Positions 9,099 through 18,861 of a stretch of DNA of 64,000 nucleotides are shown here, piece after piece. The position numbers were made by a program, and so were the translations under genes. The DNA is from Clostridia bacterium (lineage in GTDB: Bacteria; Bacillota; Clostridia; Oscillospirales; Acutalibacteraceae). Location: positions 62,001-126,000 of the forward strand of contig JAFQJH010000002.1 of assembly GCA_017415025.1 (NCBI GenBank). The letters are read 5' to 3'. The notes under the pieces are model-generated. The model made no database searches. It was given only the letters and a program-made list of their open reading frames with translations, and had not been told where the DNA came from. Within the stretch, counting starts at the first letter, position 1. Every line of letters begins with the position of its first letter.

Positions 9099-9953
9099 AT
9101 GGCTACCTTTTTTAATCAGGCAACGCTCAGCTATAACGGTAACACCGTCAATTCGAATATAGTAACGGGTGAGCTTGTTGAGGTTATCTCCGCAACAAAA
9201 ACCGCCCTTACGGACGATTATACAACGGGTGACATCGTAAGCTACGCAGTAAGCATTATAAATTCGGGTACAACCGATTTCCGCGATCTTGAAATCACAG
9301 ACAACCTCGGTGCTTACACCTTCAACGAAACCACCCTCGTTCCCCTCACCTATGTTGACGGCTCCGTCAGATATTTTATAAACGGCGACCTCACCGCCGC
9401 TCCGACAGTTACTGCAGGTCCTCCGCTGACAATCAGCGGTGTCACGGTTCCTGCAGGCGGAAATGCAATAATCGTTTATTCCGCAAGAGTGAACAGCTTT
9501 GCACCGCTCGGTGAAGGTTCGGCTATCACGAACACCGTCACTGTTACGGGCGGAGGCTTGAGCTCGGATATCACAGCCGAGGCAACCGTTCCCGCTGTTA
9601 CCGAAGCAAGCCTGACAATCACCAAAACACTCAATCCGACAACTGTCACGGATAACGGTGAGCTGACCTATACCTTTATTATACAGAACACAGGCGCTCA
9701 GGCCGTAACAGCTGCAGACGACGCAAGCATCACAGACACCTTCGACCCGATTATTGACATCACAGGCGTGACACTTGACGGTACCGCCTGGACAGAAGGC
9801 ACAAACTACACCTACGACGAGACAACGGGTGTTTTCACAACCTTACCCGGTCAGATAGTTGTACCTGCGGCAACCTACGCACAGGACCCGACCACGGGTA
9901 CGTATATCATCAATCCCGGTACGGTTACACTTACTGTTACGGGAACGGTTTAA
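9099..9953 (+). CDS. DUF11 repeat protein without signal peptide
   Basis: A 284-residue, Thr/Val-rich, all-beta protein. Two DUF11-type modules are visible: LVEVISATKTALTDDYTTGD to about residue 160 (VSYAVSIINSGTTDFRDLEITDN), and LTITKTLNPTTVTDNGELTY onward (YTFIIQNTGAQAVT). DUF11 domains are extracellular Ig-like structural modules in surface proteins, yet this one has no signal peptide, no membrane helix, no sorting motif and no cysteine. A strong AGGAGG precedes the ATG. The lack of export signals plus a sporulation-like promoter suggests a protein deposited on the forespore from the mother cell; that is inference. A terminator follows at 9982. Confidence 0.8.
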   Translation: MATFFNQATLSYNGNTVNSNIVTGELVEVISATKTALTDDYTTGDIVSYAVSIINSGTTDFRDLEITDNLGAYTFNETTLVPLTYVDGSVRYFINGDLTAAPTVTAGPPLTISGVTVPAGGNAIIVYSARVNSFAPLGEGSAITNTVTVTGGGLSSDITAEATVPAVTEASLTITKTLNPTTVTDNGELTYTFIIQNTGAQAVTAADDASITDTFDPIIDITGVTLDGTAWTEGTNYTYDETTGVFTTLPGQIVVPAATYAQDPTTGTYIINPGTVTLTVTGTV

Positions 9954-9981
9954 AGACGACGTTTGCTTCCAAACAAAACTC

Positions 9982-10010
9982 AAAGGCTGTTGCGAAATGC
10001 AACAGCCTTT
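9982..10010. terminator. Bidirectional terminator between DUF11 gene and carB-dapF
   Basis: AAAGGCTGTTGC (9982-9993), loop GAAAT, then GCAACAGCCTTT (9999-10010), with T-rich flanks on both strands. It lies between two convergent genes. Confidence 0.85.
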
Positions 10011-10028
10011 TGATTTGTGATATAAGAA

Positions 10029-13000
10029 TTAATATTCTACAACGCCTTCGTAGACCTTGTGTGTATCACCGTTGACAAGGATTGTTTCATCCGTGTAAGT
10101 AATAACGAGGTCGCCGCCGGGCATCTTGACAGTGATGTCCTCGCCCTTGACGCACATTCCGAGCTCCGTTGCAACAACAACCGTTGCCGCCGCCGAAGCA
10201 CCGCAGCTAAGGCTTTCGCCGTTGACAGCACGCTCGTAGCATCTGAGCTTGATTGTGTTCTTGTCAATAACTCTTGCAACACCTGTGTTGATGTATTCGG
10301 GAAGAAGGTCAGAGTTACGGATCTTGTCACCGAACTCGTTGATATCCATTGAATCAATATCATCTCTGAATACGATACAGTGCGGGTTGCCGACAGATAC
10401 GCAGTTGAGTGTAAGCTTTTCGCCTGCAATCTCTGCTTCGTAGCCGATTGCGTTTTCAGCATCAATGCTCATCGGGATGCTTGCGGGGTCAAAATCGGGC
10501 TTGCCGATATCAACAGTAGCCGAACGAACCTCGCCGTTGAAGGTGTAAAGCTTAACCTTCATTACACCGCAGGATGTCTCGATTGTCATATTTGTCTTGG
10601 GCACGATGCCGTTATCGAAAAGATACTTTGCGGCACAGCGGATGCTGTTGGCAGCCATACGTGTCTGTGTACCGTCGTTGTTGTAAACAACCATCTTTGC
10701 ATCTGCAACGTCAGAGCCTTCAAGAAGAACTACGCCGTCCGCGCCGATACCGAAGTGACGGTCAGTAAAGTTAACCGTGAGTGATTCGGGTGACGGGATA
10801 ATCTTGCAGAAGTTGTTGAAGTAGATGTCATCGTTACCTGTTGCCTGCATCTTTGTGAACTTGAGCTGCATCTTCTTCTCACGAAGGTTGTTGATGTCAA
10901 CAAGCTCTGTGTTTCTCTGTGTGAAGCGGCTTGCGAGAATGTCGCAAAGTGCGTTTGCAGTATCAAGAGAAGTAAGAGTACAGATTGAAAGCTGAACTGC
11001 ACGGCGGTGAACCTTGATAAAGTTCTGGATAGTCGCCTGCTTTGTTGAGCCCGTGTAAACGATGTAGTCAATCTTGCCTGTTTCAAGAACATCAAGAACA
11101 GCACTGCAATCGTTGAAATCACCGATTGTTTCAACCTCGATGCCTGCTGCACGGAGGCCTACACCCGTCTTTGCAGTTGAGTAAATCTTAAGTCCGAGGT
11201 CTGCAAACTTTCTTGCAATACCTACGATTTCGGGCTTGTCCTTATCGTGAACGCTGATGAGAACACCTGCGTTATACTTCTTATCGTGATATGTGCTTTC
11301 AAGACCGACCTTGAAGCCTGCTGAAACAAGTCCCTTGAAGAGTGCCTCATTAAGAGTTCTGCCGATACCGAGAACCTCACCCGTTGACTTCATCTCGGGG
11401 CCAAGCTCGGAGTTGATGTCGCTGAGCTTCTCGAAGGAGAATACGGGAACCTTGATTGCGAAGTACGGCGGAATCTTGTAAAGTCCGACACCGTAGCCAA
11501 GCTCCTTAAGCGGAGTGCCGACCATAACCTTTGTAGCAAGCTCAACCATCGGAACGCCTGTAACCTTACTGATATAAGGAATTGTTCTTGATGCACGCGG
11601 ATTAACCTCGATAACGTGAAGCTCATTACGGTAGATAAGGTACTGAATATTAACGAGACCCTTTGTGCCGAGTGCAAGAGCAAGATTTGTTGAGCATTCA
11701 ACGATTCTGTCAAGCATCTTGTCGGGGATGTTGTACGGCGGATAAACTGCGATTGAGTCACCTGAGTGAACACCTGCACGCTCGATATGCTCCATAACAC
11801 CGGGGATAAGAACATCCTTACCGTCGGAGATAACGTCAACCTCAAGCTCCGTACCCATCATATATTTATCAACAAGCACGGGATTTTCAATCTTCTGTGC
11901 GAGGATGATGTCCATATAGATGCGGACGTCTGTTTCGTTATATGCGATTGTCATATTCTGACCGCCGATAACGTAGGACGGACGAAGAAGAACGGGATAT
12001 TCGAGCTCTTCCGCAGCCTTGAGAGCCTCATCAACGTTCATAACGGTCTGACCCTTGGGTCTTCTGATGTTGAAGGATTCAAGAAGTGCATCGAAACGCT
12101 CTCTGTCCTCTGCGACGTCGATACCCTCAGCAGATGTGCCGAGAATCTTTATTCCGCTTTCGTCAAGGAACTTTGTAAGCTTGATAGCCGTCTGACCGCC
12201 GAAGGCAACAACGACACCAACGGGATTTTCTACCTTGATAACGTTCATAACGTCCTCGTCATTGAGGGGCTCAAAGTAAAGTCTGTCAGCAGTATCAAAG
12301 TCTGTTGAAACTGTTTCGGGGTTGTTGTTGATGATTACAACCTCGTAGCCGAGCTCTTTAAGAGTCCATACGCAGTGAACCGATGAATAGTCAAATTCAA
12401 TACCCTGACCGATACGGATGGGACCCGAGCCGAGAACGATGATTGTCTCCTTCTCGCCGCGCTTGATTTCTCTTGATTCACATTCTGTATCGTAGGTTGA
12501 ATAGAAATACGGTGTTTCAGCCTTGAACTCTGCACCGCAGGTATCAACCATCTTGTAAACTGCATCAAGTGTCTTTTCGGGAAGCTTGCCTGCTAACTTG
12601 AGAATTGTTGCATCCTTGTAGCCGTACTTCTTACCCTTGATGTAGTAATCCTCGTCAAGGTCGCCGCTTGCAAGCATCTTTTCGTAGTCTGCAAGATTCT
12701 TGAGCTTTGCAAGGAACCACTCGTCAATCATTGTGATTTCGTGGATTTTCTCAATGCTTACGCCCTCTTTAAGAGCCTTGAAAACAGTGAAGAGTCTGAT
12801 GTCATCCTGGTCGTGAAGCTTTTCGACAACATCCATATTATCGGGGAATTTATTGTAATTGAGTGTATCAAGTCCGATTTCAGCACCGCGTACAGCCTTC
12901 ATAATAGCCATCTCGAAGGACGGTGCAATTGCCATAACCTCACCCGTTGCCTTCATCTGTGTGCCGAGCTTACGGCTGGTGGAAACGAACTTATCAAACG

Positions 13001-14081
13001 GCCACTTGGGGAACTTGACAACGCAGTAGTCAACCGTCGGCTCAAAGCAAGCGCAGGTCTTGCCTGTGATGTCGTTTCTGATTTCGTCAAGTGTATATCC
13101 GAGAGCAATCTTTGAAGTAACCTTTGCAATCGGGAAGCCTGTTGCCTTTGAAGCAAGAGCTGATGAACGGGAAACTCGGGGATTAACCTCGATAACAGCA
13201 TATTCAAAGCTTTCGGGGTCAAGTGCAAACTGACAGTTACAGCCACCCTCAATGCCGAGCTCTGTGATGATATCAAGTGATGCCGAACGAAGCATCTGAT
13301 ATTCCTTATCTGAAAGTGTCATTGCAGGAGCAACAACGATACTGTCACCGGTATGAACACCGACGGGGTCGATATTTTCCATTGAACAGATTGCGATTGC
13401 GTTGCCTGCGCCGTCACGCATTACCTCAAACTCGATTTCCTTCCAGCCTGCAATGTACTTTTCAACAAGCACCTGAGTGATGGGAGAAAGCATAAGACCG
13501 TTGTATGTGATAACGCGGAGCTCTTTTTCGTTATAAGCAACACCGCCGCCTGCGCCGCCGAGAGTGAAAGCAGGACGGAGAATTACGGGATAGCCGATTT
13601 CCTCTGCGATTTCTGCCGCACGGTCAACAGTTGTTGCGATGTCTGACGGGATACAGGGCTGACCGATTTTAAGCATCGTGTCACGGAACATCTGTCTGTC
13701 CTCTGCCTTGTCGATAGCTTCGGCATTTGTGCCGAGGAGCTTAACGCCCATCTTATCAAGATAACCGTCCTTTGCAAGCTGCATAGCGATTGTAAGACCT
13801 GTCTGTCCGCCGAGACCTGCAAGAATTGAGTCAGGACGCTCTTTTTCGATAATTCTCTTTACTGTTTCAACGGTGAGAGGCTCGAGATAAATCTCGTTTG
13901 CAAGTGCGCTGTCGGTCATAATTGTTGCGGGGTTTGAGTTGACAAGAACAACGTCAAGTCCTGCATCCTTAAGAACACGGCAAGCCTGTGCGCCTGCATA
14001 GTCAAACTCTGCAGCCTGTCCGATAACGATAGGACCGGAACCGATTACAAGTACCTTTTTAATGTCTTTATTAAGTGGCAT
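10029..14081 (-). CDS. carB: Carbamoyl-phosphate synthase large subunit fused to a DapF-like domain
   Basis: One uninterrupted 1350-codon frame. Residues 1-1070 are a full CarB: carboxyphosphate ATP-grasp half (about 1-400), oligomerisation domain (400-550), carbamoyl-phosphate ATP-grasp half (550-935), and allosteric MGS domain (to about 1060). From residue 1071 (MQLKFTKMQATGND) a complete 280-residue diaminopimelate-epimerase fold follows, with GIGADG, GNPHCIVF and ESLSCGASAA. The second catalytic Cys is present (module position 223), but the first is Ala (RMAANSIRC, module position 73, where epimerases have Cys). The CarB part should make carbamoyl phosphate with CarA; the appended domain may be catalytically altered or regulatory. 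CarB start overlaps the carA stop by one base (TGATG). The internal ATG at 10871 follows GAGAAGAAG, so a separate DapF-like product cannot be excluded. Confidence 0.93.
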   Translation of the reverse strand: MPLNKDIKKVLVIGSGPIVIGQAAEFDYAGAQACRVLKDAGLDVVLVNSNPATIMTDSALANEIYLEPLTVETVKRIIEKERPDSILAGLGGQTGLTIAMQLAKDGYLDKMGVKLLGTNAEAIDKAEDRQMFRDTMLKIGQPCIPSDIATTVDRAAEIAEEIGYPVILRPAFTLGGAGGGVAYNEKELRVITYNGLMLSPITQVLVEKYIAGWKEIEFEVMRDGAGNAIAICSMENIDPVGVHTGDSIVVAPAMTLSDKEYQMLRSASLDIITELGIEGGCNCQFALDPESFEYAVIEVNPRVSRSSALASKATGFPIAKVTSKIALGYTLDEIRNDITGKTCACFEPTVDYCVVKFPKWPFDKFVSTSRKLGTQMKATGEVMAIAPSFEMAIMKAVRGAEIGLDTLNYNKFPDNMDVVEKLHDQDDIRLFTVFKALKEGVSIEKIHEITMIDEWFLAKLKNLADYEKMLASGDLDEDYYIKGKKYGYKDATILKLAGKLPEKTLDAVYKMVDTCGAEFKAETPYFYSTYDTECESREIKRGEKETIIVLGSGPIRIGQGIEFDYSSVHCVWTLKELGYEVVIINNNPETVSTDFDTADRLYFEPLNDEDVMNVIKVENPVGVVVAFGGQTAIKLTKFLDESGIKILGTSAEGIDVAEDRERFDALLESFNIRRPKGQTVMNVDEALKAAEELEYPVLLRPSYVIGGQNMTIAYNETDVRIYMDIILAQKIENPVLVDKYMMGTELEVDVISDGKDVLIPGVMEHIERAGVHSGDSIAVYPPYNIPDKMLDRIVECSTNLALALGTKGLVNIQYLIYRNELHVIEVNPRASRTIPYISKVTGVPMVELATKVMVGTPLKELGYGVGLYKIPPYFAIKVPVFSFEKLSDINSELGPEMKSTGEVLGIGRTLNEALFKGLVSAGFKVGLESTYHDKKYNAGVLISVHDKDKPEIVGIARKFADLGLKIYSTAKTGVGLRAAGIEVETIGDFNDCSAVLDVLETGKIDYIVYTGSTKQATIQNFIKVHRRAVQLSICTLTSLDTANALCDILASRFTQRNTELVDINNLREKKMQLKFTKMQATGNDDIYFNNFCKIIPSPESLTVNFTDRHFGIGADGVVLLEGSDVADAKMVVYNNDGTQTRMAANSIRCAAKYLFDNGIVPKTNMTIETSCGVMKVKLYTFNGEVRSATVDIGKPDFDPASIPMSIDAENAIGYEAEIAGEKLTLNCVSVGNPHCIVFRDDIDSMDINEFGDKIRNSDLLPEYINTGVARVIDKNTIKLRCYERAVNGESLSCGASAAATVVVATELGMCVKGEDITVKMPGGDLVITYTDETILVNGDTHKVYEGVVEY

Positions 14082-15145
14082 CAGTCATTACCTCCCATCA
14101 TTGTGATAAATTCGTCGTAAACATAGTGTGTATTCAAGGGGCTGATACAAGCCTCGGGGTGGAACTGTGTTGTGATGAGCTTCTTATCAGCATAGCTCAT
14201 ACCCTCGCAGGTGCCGTCGTTTGCATTGACAAAGCTCTGAACACCGCCGGGAACGCTGTCAGCCTTGACCTCGTAGCCATGATTCTGGCTTGTGATGTAG
14301 GTCTTGCCGTTTTCAAGACTCTTAACGGGCTGATTTGCACCGCGGTGACCGTACTGAAGCTTCACTGTTTCGCCGCCCATTGCAAGAGCTGCAAGCTGAT
14401 GACCGAGGCAGATGCCGAGCATCGGAGCTTTTCCGATAAGCTTTTTGATTTCTTCAACAGCCGCCGTATTCTCCTTCGGGTCTGCAGGACCGTTTGAAAG
14501 AACGATACCGTCTGCGCCGAGTGCGAGAATTTCTTCAGCTGATGTGTTATGAGGAACAACCGTTACGTCACAGCCGCGCTTTGTAAGCTCTGCGATAATG
14601 CTCTTTGTCTTACCGAAGTCAACGAGAGCAACGCTTTTCTTTGCGTTTTCAGCCTTGACCGTATAAGCCTCTTTCGTGCTGAGAGCCTCAACTGCGCCCG
14701 TGATTTTATATGCCTTGATTTCGTCAAAATCAACGTTTGACGGATCATCCGTAATTTTTGCATTCATAACACCGTTATCGCGGATAATGCGTGTGATTTC
14801 GCGTGTATCAACACCGCAGACACCGACGATGCCCTGCTTTTTAAGGAACTCGTCGAGAGTGTACTGACAGCGGAAGTTTGACGGTGCGTCGCACCACTCA
14901 CGGACAACGTAAGCCTTGAGGTGAGACTTGTCGCACTCAAAATCCTCTTCCATAATGCCGTAGTTACCGATAAGCGGGAAGGTGTGCATTACAATCTGAC
15001 CGTAATAAGTCGGGTCAGTGAGAGTCTCAACGTAAGCGCCCATACCTGTTGTGAATACGAACTCGCCGATTACCTCACCCTCTGCACCGAATCTTTCACC
15101 CTCGAAAACGTGACCGTCCTCGAGAACAATGTAAACTTTCTTCAT
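14081..15145 (-). CDS. carA: Carbamoyl-phosphate synthase small subunit
   Basis: A 354-residue glutaminase subunit that supplies ammonia to CarB. N-terminal CarA domain about 1-140; class I glutamine amidotransferase domain about 170-354 with nucleophile Cys246 (GICLGHQ) and the His329/Glu331 pair (QFHPEA). Family blocks FTTGMGAYVETLTDPTYYGQ and GVDTREITRIIRDNG are clear. It follows argF after 13 bases and overlaps carB by one base, so stoichiometric, coupled synthesis is likely. Placement in the arginine operon suggests the carbamoyl phosphate is meant at least partly for arginine. Confidence 0.96.
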   Translation of the reverse strand: MKKVYIVLEDGHVFEGERFGAEGEVIGEFVFTTGMGAYVETLTDPTYYGQIVMHTFPLIGNYGIMEEDFECDKSHLKAYVVREWCDAPSNFRCQYTLDEFLKKQGIVGVCGVDTREITRIIRDNGVMNAKITDDPSNVDFDEIKAYKITGAVEALSTKEAYTVKAENAKKSVALVDFGKTKSIIAELTKRGCDVTVVPHNTSAEEILALGADGIVLSNGPADPKENTAAVEEIKKLIGKAPMLGICLGHQLAALAMGGETVKLQYGHRGANQPVKSLENGKTYITSQNHGYEVKADSVPGGVQSFVNANDGTCEGMSYADKKLITTQFHPEACISPLNTHYVYDEFITMMGGND

Positions 15146-15158
15146 CCGTAAACCTCCC

Positions 15159-16142
15159 TTAAAGTGTTGCTGCCATAACGGCCTTTATTGTGTGCATCCT
15201 GTTTTCTGCTTCTTCGAAAACGATGGATTTTTCACTTTCAAATACTTCGTCGGTAACTTCCATTGCTTCTCTGCCGAACTTTTCGCCCATTTCCTTACCT
15301 ACTGCCGTTTTATGGTCGTGGTAAGCGGGCAGGCAGTGCATAAAGACAACGTTCTCTGCCGCCGCATCCATAAGAGCCTTATTGACCTGATACGGTGCAA
15401 GGTCGTCGATTCTTTCCTGCCATACTTCAATCGGCTCACCCATTGAAACCCATACGTCCGTGTAGATTACGTTCGCATCCTTAACAGCTTCAATCGGGTC
15501 TTCGCAGAAGCGGATAACCGAGCCTGTTTCTTTTGCAATCTCAAGACATTCGTCAATGAGTGCCTGATCGGGGAAATACTTTTTCGGTGCGGCGGCGGTG
15601 AAGTTGAGTCCCATCTTCGCACACCCGACCATAAGTGAATTACCCATATTGTAACGGGCATCGCCCATATAAACGAAATTTATACCTTTAAGGTAACCGA
15701 AATGCTCCTTGATTGTAAGGAAATCGGCTAAAATCTGAGTCGGGTGGAATTCGTTTGTAAGACCGTTCCATACGGGAACCTTTGAATACTTTGCGAGCTC
15801 CTCAACGAGAGCCTGTCCGTAGCCTCTGTATTCAATGCCGTCAAACATTCCTGCAAGAACTCTTGCCGTATCGGCAATGCTTTCCTTCTTACCGATCTGT
15901 GAGCCTTCGGCAAGATAGGTTGAGCCCATACCGAGGTCACTTGCGGCAACCTCAAAGCTGCAACGCGTTCTTGTACTTGTTTTTTCAAAGATAAGAGCAA
16001 TATTCTTGCCCTCATGAATCCTGTGAGGGATACCTGCCTTTTTTTTCGCCTTAAGCTCGGCGGCAAGATCGATGAGATAACCGATTTCTTCGCTTGTAAA
16101 ATCAAGCAATTTGAGGAAATCTCTACCCTTTAAATCTACCAT
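15159..16142 (-). CDS. argF: Ornithine carbamoyltransferase
   Basis: A 327-residue cytoplasmic enzyme that joins ornithine and carbamoyl phosphate to citrulline. The carbamoyl-phosphate loop STRTR (56-60), HPTQ (133-136) and the ornithine-loop motif HCLPAYHD (269-276) are intact. The AGGAGG site lies seven bases before the ATG. Context within argG-argH-argF-carAB supports a biosynthetic rather than catabolic (arcB) role; the two are hard to tell apart by sequence. A terminator-like hairpin sits in the 55-base gap after argH. Confidence 0.94.
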   Translation of the reverse strand: MVDLKGRDFLKLLDFTSEEIGYLIDLAAELKAKKKAGIPHRIHEGKNIALIFEKTSTRTRCSFEVAASDLGMGSTYLAEGSQIGKKESIADTARVLAGMFDGIEYRGYGQALVEELAKYSKVPVWNGLTNEFHPTQILADFLTIKEHFGYLKGINFVYMGDARYNMGNSLMVGCAKMGLNFTAAAPKKYFPDQALIDECLEIAKETGSVIRFCEDPIEAVKDANVIYTDVWVSMGEPIEVWQERIDDLAPYQVNKALMDAAAENVVFMHCLPAYHDHKTAVGKEMGEKFGREAMEVTDEVFESEKSIVFEEAENRMHTIKAVMAATL

Positions 16143-16169
16143 TTATTTGCCTCCTATATTCCAAAAAGA

Positions 16170-16190
16170 GGGCGGATAGATAATCCGCCC
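16170..16190 (-). terminator. Intercistronic terminator-like hairpin between argH and argF
   Basis: Minus strand: GGGCGGAT, loop TATCT, ATCCGCCC, followed by TCTTTTTGG. An 8-bp GC-rich stem with a U-rich tail inside an operon suggests partial termination or RNA processing that lowers argF-carAB relative to argGH. Confidence 0.55.
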
Positions 16191-16196
16191 CTTATA

Positions 16197-17570
16197 TCAG
16201 TCGATAAAAGTGCTTACATACTCAATCTGCTTCTCAACAGAGTCAATACCTGTACCGCCTGCAGAGATTCTTTTTGCAACGCAGGTTTCAAGAGATATTT
16301 CCTTGTAGAGATCTTCGCAGAAAAGGTCACTGTATTTATTATAATCCTCAAGTGACATAGTTTCAAGCACTAAATCATTATTTATGCAAAATGCGACAAT
16401 CTGACCAACGATTTTGTATGCGCTTCTGAAAGGCATACCCTTCTTTGTGAGGTAGTCAGCGAGGTCAGTTGCGTTGATAAAGCCCTTCTGTGCGGCTGAA
16501 TACATATTATCAGTAAGCACAGTCATAGTTTCAATCATAGGTGCGAACACACGCAGGCACTGCTTGAGTGTGTCAATGCTGTCAAAGATACATTCCTTAT
16601 CTTCCTGCATATCCTTGTTATAAGCAAGAGGAATACCCTTGAGCACCGTGAGCATCGTGAAAAGATTACCGTAAACACGTCCCGTCTTACCGCGGACAAG
16701 CTCTGCCATATCGGGGTTCTTTTTCTGCGGCATAATGCTTGAGCCCGTAGTGTAGCTGTCGCTGAGCTCAATGAACTTGAACTCCCAGCTTGACCAGAGG
16801 ATAATTTCCTCCGAGAAACGGGAAAGGTGCATCATAATTGTTGAATAAGCGCTCATAAGCTCAACGCAGAAGTCACGGTCGGAAACGCCGTCGATACTAT
16901 TGAGAGTGATGCCGTCAAAGCCGAGCTCTTTTGCAACAAATTCACGGTCGGTGTTATATGTTGTGCCCGAAAGAGCACAGGAGCCGAGCGGAGAATAATT
17001 CATTCTCTTAAGAGCATCCTTAAGTCTGCCGATATCACGTGTAAACATCATAGCATAAGCAAGAAGATGATGAGCGAACGTTATCGGCTGTGCTCTCTGG
17101 AGATGAGTATAGCCCGGTAAAATGGAGGTTTTGTGGGCCTTTGCCTGCACGAGGATTGCCGCGAGAAGCTGTCTTATAAGAACGATAATCTCGTTTGTCT
17201 CATCGCGGAGGAAAAGACGGATATCAACCGCAACCTGATCGTTACGGCTTCTTGCCGTGTGGAGTCTCTTGCCGACATCGCCGATACGCTTTGTAAGCTC
17301 GGACTCAACAAACATATGAATATCCTCTGCATCCATATCAAAAGCAAGGGCACCGCTCTGAAGGTCATCAAGAATAGACTGAAGACCTGCGGTTATCTTA
17401 TCACAGTCATCATCGCTGATAATGCCCTGCAAAGCAAGCATTGCCGCGTGCTTCATTGAGCCTGTGATATCCTGCTTATACATTTTGCAGTCAAAATGAA
17501 TGGAAGAGTTAAAATCGTCGGCAATTTTGTCGAGTGCCTGTTCAAATCTTCCTGCCCACATTTTTTCCAT
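16197..17570 (-). CDS. argH: Argininosuccinate lyase
   Basis: A 457-residue member of the fumarase/aspartase superfamily that splits argininosuccinate to arginine and fumarate. Signature GSSIMPQKKNPD (276-287) is exact; HTARSRND (104-111) and the TH pair (155-156, in PGYTHLQRAQP) are also present. Length is normal for the family. It follows argG after 25 bases. The hairpin downstream may partially insulate it from argF. Confidence 0.96.
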   Translation of the reverse strand: MEKMWAGRFEQALDKIADDFNSSIHFDCKMYKQDITGSMKHAAMLALQGIISDDDCDKITAGLQSILDDLQSGALAFDMDAEDIHMFVESELTKRIGDVGKRLHTARSRNDQVAVDIRLFLRDETNEIIVLIRQLLAAILVQAKAHKTSILPGYTHLQRAQPITFAHHLLAYAMMFTRDIGRLKDALKRMNYSPLGSCALSGTTYNTDREFVAKELGFDGITLNSIDGVSDRDFCVELMSAYSTIMMHLSRFSEEIILWSSWEFKFIELSDSYTTGSSIMPQKKNPDMAELVRGKTGRVYGNLFTMLTVLKGIPLAYNKDMQEDKECIFDSIDTLKQCLRVFAPMIETMTVLTDNMYSAAQKGFINATDLADYLTKKGMPFRSAYKIVGQIVAFCINNDLVLETMSLEDYNKYSDLFCEDLYKEISLETCVAKRISAGGTGIDSVEKQIEYVSTFID

Positions 17571-17595
17571 AGTTAATTACTCCGAATTGATTAGA

Positions 17596-18825
17596 TTATT
17601 TGAGGTTATTCTTTGCCTTCATCTTAGCATAAACCTTGATGGGAAGACCGTAGAGGTTGATAAAGCCTGCTGAATCAGCCTGATTGTAAACGTTATCCTC
17701 GTCAAATGTTGCGATTTCGGGATCGTAAAGTGAGAACGGTGATGTAACGCCTGCGTTAATCATATTGCCCTTGTAGAGCTTGAGCTTAACGTCACCTGTA
17801 ACTGTCTTCTGTGTCTCCTTAACGAATGCAAGGATAGCATCTGTAAGCGGTGTGTACCACTGTGCGTTATATGTAAGCTCAGCAAGCTTCTGTGCAACAA
17901 GTGCCTTGTAGTGTGCTGTTTCCTTATCAAGTGTGATTGTTTCAAGAACCTCGTGAGCCTTGTAGAGGATTGCTCCGCCCGGTGTCTCATAAACGCCGCG
18001 GCATTTCATACCTACAAGTCTGTTCTCAACGATGTCAAGAAGACCGATACCGTTTGCACCGCCGAGCTGATTGAGCTTATCAACGAGTGCAACTGCATCC
18101 ATTTCTACACCGTCAATAGCTGTGGGAACACCCTTTTCGAAGTGGATTGTAACATAAGTCGGAACGTCGGGAGCCATTTCGGGAGAAACGCCCATCTCAA
18201 GGAAGCCTTCCTTGTTGTAAAGCGGCTCGTTTGCGGGATCCTCAAGGTCGAGACCCTCGTGTGAAAGGTGCCAGATGTTCTTATCCTTTGAGTAGTTTGT
18301 CTCACGGCTGATTTTAAGAGGAACATTGTGTGCCTCTGCGTATTCGATTTCTTCCTCACGTGACTTGATGTCCCACTCTCTCCAGGGAGCGATGATGGGC
18401 ATATCGGGTGCGAAAGCCTTGATAGCAAGCTCAAATCTTACCTGGTCGTTACCCTTACCTGTGCAGCCGTGGCAGATAGCGTCTGCGCCCTCTGCGATAG
18501 CGATTTCAGCAATTCTCTTTGCAATGGGAGGACGTGCATAAGCTGTACCGAGGAGATAGTCCTCATACTTTGCACCTGCCTGAATACCGGGGAATACATA
18601 GTCCTCGAGGAATTCCTTTGTAAGATCCTCAATATAAATCTTTGAAGCGCCTGTCTTGATTGCCTTCTCTTCAAGACCCTCAAGCTCGCTTGCCTGACCG
18701 ACGTTACCTGAAACTGCGATAACCTCACAGTTATTATAGTTCTCCTTAAGCCAAGGGATGATGATAGAAGTATCAAGACCGCCTGAGTAAGCAAGAACAA
18801 CCTTCTTGATGTTTTCCTTATTCAT
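17596..18825 (-). CDS. argG: Argininosuccinate synthase
   Basis: About 409 residues, joining citrulline and aspartate with ATP. The PP-motif [10 protein letters not shown] is near the N-terminus, followed by [16 protein letters not shown] and [14 protein letters not shown] place the start at 18825 (MNKENIKKV) because GGAGGT lies six bases before it; an in-frame ATG seven codons upstream (18846) lacks a ribosome site and would put the SD inside the coding region. It is the first gene of argG-H-F-carAB(dapF), driven by the promoter at 18869-18897 with overlapping ARG-box-like repeats. Confidence 0.95.
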   Translation of the reverse strand: MNKENIKKVVLAYSGGLDTSIIIPWLKENYNNCEVIAVSGNVGQASELEGLEEKAIKTGASKIYIEDLTKEFLEDYVFPGIQAGAKYEDYLLGTAYARPPIAKRIAEIAIAEGADAICHGCTGKGNDQVRFELAIKAFAPDMPIIAPWREWDIKSREEEIEYAEAHNVPLKISRETNYSKDKNIWHLSHEGLDLEDPANEPLYNKEGFLEMGVSPEMAPDVPTYVTIHFEKGVPTAIDGVEMDAVALVDKLNQLGGANGIGLLDIVENRLVGMKCRGVYETPGGAILYKAHEVLETITLDKETAHYKALVAQKLAELTYNAQWYTPLTDAILAFVKETQKTVTGDVKLKLYKGNMINAGVTSPFSLYDPEIATFDEDNVYNQADSAGFINLYGLPIKVYAKMKAKNNLK

Positions 18826-18861
18826 AATTAAACCTCCAATATGCATTTCTGCTTCACTTTA

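Noticed and set aside
10029-14081. CarB-DapF fusion as a frameshift or lost-stop artefact
   Set aside because: There is no sign of a frame change; the linker NTELVDINNLREKK reads smoothly from a normal CarB end into a complete DapF-fold start. A single lost stop by sequencing error remains possible but less likely.
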